DNA of 64,000 nt from Labrenzia sp. OB1 (GTDB lineage Bacteria > Pseudomonadota > Alphaproteobacteria > Rhizobiales > Stappiaceae), in the NCBI RefSeq assembly GCF_001624695.1, contig NZ_JSEP01000005.1, forward strand, positions 266,126-330,125. Direction: 5' to 3'. The notes beneath the pieces were generated by a model. It ran no database searches and was not told the origin of the DNA. It was given only the letters and a program-made list of their open reading frames with translations. Made by a program: the position numbers and the translations under genes. Below, piece after piece: positions 62,133 through 64,000 of the stretch (the first letter of the stretch is position 1; each line of letters starts with the position of its first letter).

Positions 62133-62343
62133 CACCGCAGGCACAGCAAACACTGATAAAGCGCATGGCATTGATCGCAAAAGGCTCAATGTAGCCGTTC
62201 GCTGCAATGACTTCCAACGGCAGTTTAGGGCCTCAAGTTACGGCGTGTGTCAACGGCGGCATAAAATCAGGCCACTTGAAGCGGACACGGATTGAATACA
62301 GATTACGGCCGACAATCATCAACCTTGAACTGAGGAGAACTGT

Positions 62344-63006
62344 GTGGCGCTTTTCGAAAAAATCACGGATGCAATCTGGGATGAGATATTGTCGGGCCGC
62401 ATAAATGTTGGTGAAAAGCTCAAGGACACTGAATGGGCTGAACGGACAGGTGCAAGTCGGACACCTGTTCGTGAAGCGCTGCGGGAACTCGTCAGAGATG
62501 GGGTTCTCGTGCCACGCAAGCTCGGCGGATTTACACTGCGGCAGATAACTCCGGAGGAAGTTGAAGCGCTCTATCACTACCGGGCAGCACTTGAGGGAGC
62601 CGCCTTGAAAGATAGCAGCAGCAGAGCAAGTAGCGTCAACATTGCCGAGTTGGAACACAACATTTCCGCCGCCAGAAACGCCCTGATGTCTCGCGATTAT
62701 GAAGCGGTTTTGGTCAAGAATTCGGAGTTTCATGGCCAGTTGCTTTCAAGCTGTCGCAACCAGTTTTTGAACACGGCGCTAAAGTCTGCAAGCAGAATGG
62801 TTCTCTTTGCAAGAAGGTCCGTGCTCCTGCGCACCTCGCTTGCCCGTGCAGGTGAATATGAGGCAAGCCTCAATGCAGACCTTGACGATCACGCGACTAT
62901 TCTAGATCTCCTGAAAGAGTCGAAAATTGATTCAGCTGCGTCTGCCCTTGAAAACCATATTCGCAGAACCGGGCAGGACATGGCGGAAATGCTCTCGTCA
63001 ACATAG
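62344..63006 (+). CDS. GntR family regulator, FCD subfamily
   Basis: 220 residues. Winged helix DAIWDEILSGRINVGEKLKD, then AERTGASRTPVREALRELVR and DGVLVPRKLGG; all-helical FCD effector domain with HYRAALEGAALKD, FHGQLLSSCRNQFLNTALKS and the Asp/His metal-binding ends. The start is a GTG at 62344 with AGGAG upstream. It probably controls the adjacent aminotransferase gene through the palindrome at 63148-63183. Confidence 0.9.
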   Translation: MALFEKITDAIWDEILSGRINVGEKLKDTEWAERTGASRTPVREALRELVRDGVLVPRKLGGFTLRQITPEEVEALYHYRAALEGAALKDSSSRASSVNIAELEHNISAARNALMSRDYEAVLVKNSEFHGQLLSSCRNQFLNTALKSASRMVLFARRSVLLRTSLARAGEYEASLNADLDDHATILDLLKESKIDSAASALENHIRRTGQDMAEMLSST

Positions 63007-63147
63007 AGACCGGCCTGCCAGGTGAACGGCTCTTCTTAATTCTCGACACTCTCAATCTTCATCAGAACCGAGTTGTTGACTGCGCCTTGATTGCCGCAAT
63101 CGAGCAACCGTCATGACTCGGAAAAAACTTGTTGTGCCATTTTCATT

Positions 63148-63183
63148 TTTTGAATACAAAAATATTAAGTTTTGTATTCAAAA
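63148..63183 (+). promoter_or_regulatory. Perfect 14-bp palindrome, candidate GntR operator
   Basis: TTTTGAATACAAAA (63148-63161) and TTTTGTATTCAAAA (63170-63183) are exact inverted copies with an 8-base spacer, ending 13 bases before the aminotransferase start and 141 bases past the GntR stop. Arms and position suit a dimeric regulator. Confidence 0.65.
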
Positions 63184-63196
63184 TTGGACTTGAACC

Positions 63197-63708
63197 ATGA
63201 CCGTTGACGCCATTCCACCGAGTGCCGCACTTTTCCCTGCCGAGTTCGACCCTTATCAGATCTCGCAATCCGAGTTCTCCGCCCTGGGAGACAAGACCTA
63301 CCTGGATGTTGCTTCTCGTGCCCCTTTGGCAAGGAGTGTCCGTGGCGCGATTGATCGCTATGTCGCCATGCGCAGTGTCGGTGGCGACAAGGATGCGATG
63401 TTTGAAACGGCCGAGCGTGTACGCGAAAAGGTATCTCGGCTCATCGGTGCAACGGCCGAAGAGATCGCCTATACGAAGAACGTCTCTGAAGGCCTCGGCA
63501 TCGTGGCCACATCCTTAGGTCTTGGACGTGGAGATGAAGTTGTTTTCTGTCCCGAAGCAGAGCATCCAAACAACATCTATCTCTGGCTACATCTGCAAAA
63601 GTCTACCGGAATTAAGCTAACCGCTGTCCCGGCGAAGGACGGCTGCGTTGACGCTGAGGCCATTGTTGAAGCGATAGGTCCAGACACAAGACTTGTGACG
63701 GTCTCATA
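63197..63708 (+). pseudogene. Class-V aminotransferase, 5' part, cut by an IS630-type element
   Basis: The first 170 residues of a class-V PLP enzyme (isopenicillin-N epimerase/CsdB-like): TYLDVASRAPLARSVRGAID, AYTKNVSEGLGIVATSLGLG, FCPEAEHPNNIYLWLHLQKS, ending TRLVTVS just before the insertion near 63707. The frame runs 18 codons into the element to a stop at 63763. The PLP Lys and C-terminal domain are missing, so it is inactive as it stands unless the rest lies beyond the element. Confidence 0.8.
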
Positions 63709-64000
63709 CCAAACGACAAAATTCAGGACCGATGCGCCCAGTCACGCATTCCGATTGACATGATTTTCCATGGCTGATCGATGAGCGTGTTCCAGGCCCG
63801 GCAGCACAGGTCGACGATCTGGTCGTAGTCCTTGAAGACCCGGTTTGAGAGCCAGTTTTCTCGCATGTACTGCCATAGGTTTTCGACAGGATTGAGTTCG
63901 GGAGATCGGGGTGGCAAAGGCAAGAGTGTGATGTTGTCCGGGATGGCGAGCTTGTTTGACGTGTGCCATCCGGCCTGATCAAGGATGACCACGCCATGGG
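63709..64000 (-). mobile_element. IS630-family insertion sequence, 3' part (runs off the right edge)
   Basis: The left end abuts a TA (63707-63708), the usual IS630 target dinucleotide, inside the aminotransferase frame. It carries the transposase gene end at 63723. The inverted repeat at the other end and any TA duplicate lie outside the window. Confidence 0.8.
63723..64000 (-). CDS. IS630-family transposase, C-terminal part (DDE superfamily)
   Basis: About 92 residues are visible, in frame to the edge. VVILDQAGWHTSNKLAIPDN carries the second catalytic Asp, and LPPRSPELNPVENLWQYMRE the final Glu of the DDE triad, the hallmark of the DDE_3 IS630 group. The N-terminal helix-turn-helix and first Asp are beyond the window. 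No stop or frameshift in the visible part. Confidence 0.92.
   Translation of the reverse strand, partial: HGVVILDQAGWHTSNKLAIPDNITLLPLPPRSPELNPVENLWQYMRENWLSNRVFKDYDQIVDLCCRAWNTLIDQPWKIMSIGMRDWAHRS

Noticed and set aside
1..64000. CRISPR arrays, toxin-antitoxin pairs, restriction-modification, prophage genes
   Set aside because: No regularly spaced repeats and no such protein families were seen in the window.

Overview
The window is about 60% or more GC, tightly packed, and reads as the chromosome of an alphaproteobacterium. The marker genes are order-level: the adaptor CpdR, the nucleoid protein GapR (DUF2312), the cell-cycle regulator TrcR (DUF1013), the alphaproteobacterial aa3-oxidase subunit IV, DUF1465, DUF1192, DUF1036 beside pyruvate kinase, and Cys-less L31 and L36. 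The mix fits the Hyphomicrobiales, probably a marine Stappiaceae member (Roseibium/Labrenzia-like). That placement is inference from gene content and protein style.

Region by region. 1-10.4 kb holds housekeeping genes: an ibpA-type small heat-shock gene with a ROSE-like leader, an alpha/beta hydrolase, hisN, N-formylglutamate amidohydrolase, cpdR, tRNA-Val, rpmJ, pyk, a second N-formylglutamate amidohydrolase and gapR. 10.4-25.5 kb carries a large secreted DUF882 protein, a sigma-54 activator, pepF, a DUF3445 protein, an ABC1 kinase, COX subunit IV, an RluA-type synthase, a TPR lipoprotein, rpsU, a MATE transporter, purEK and two YdcH-like small proteins around a structured non-coding stretch. 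25.6-40.2 kb has acyl-CoA and propionyl-CoA synthetases, a TauE exporter, an SDR, an ABC exporter next to rpmE, DUF1465/DUF1192, a quinone oxidoreductase, trcR and a TAXI-TRAP transporter.

40.3-51.8 kb is a long catabolic locus. An Lrp regulator is divergent from a class-V PLP enzyme, an MFS carrier, a flavin monooxygenase, two AhpD-like (CMD) proteins, an octopine/nopaline-dehydrogenase-family enzyme and a complete PotDBCA-type ABC importer. Many neighbours share ATGA or GTGA start/stop overlaps. I infer uptake and breakdown of an N-substituted or sulfur-bearing amino acid; the substrate is unknown.

52-54 kb holds a MotA/TolQ-like and OmpA/MotB-like pair. From about 54.3 kb to the right edge the content is accessory: a Sel1 protein, two divergent LysR-controlled loci with palindromic operators, a glutathionyl-hydroquinone reductase gene broken by one in-frame stop, a DUF418 membrane protein, and a GntR gene beside a perfect 14-bp palindrome. 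That palindrome precedes a class-V aminotransferase gene truncated by an IS630-family element that runs off the window.

Two small-RNA candidates stand out. One (3135-3220, +) lies between hisN and an amidohydrolase gene and resembles the suhB/MmgR family. The other (34540-34625, -) shows two anti-Shine-Dalgarno motifs. No CRISPR array, rRNA, prophage or defence system was seen.
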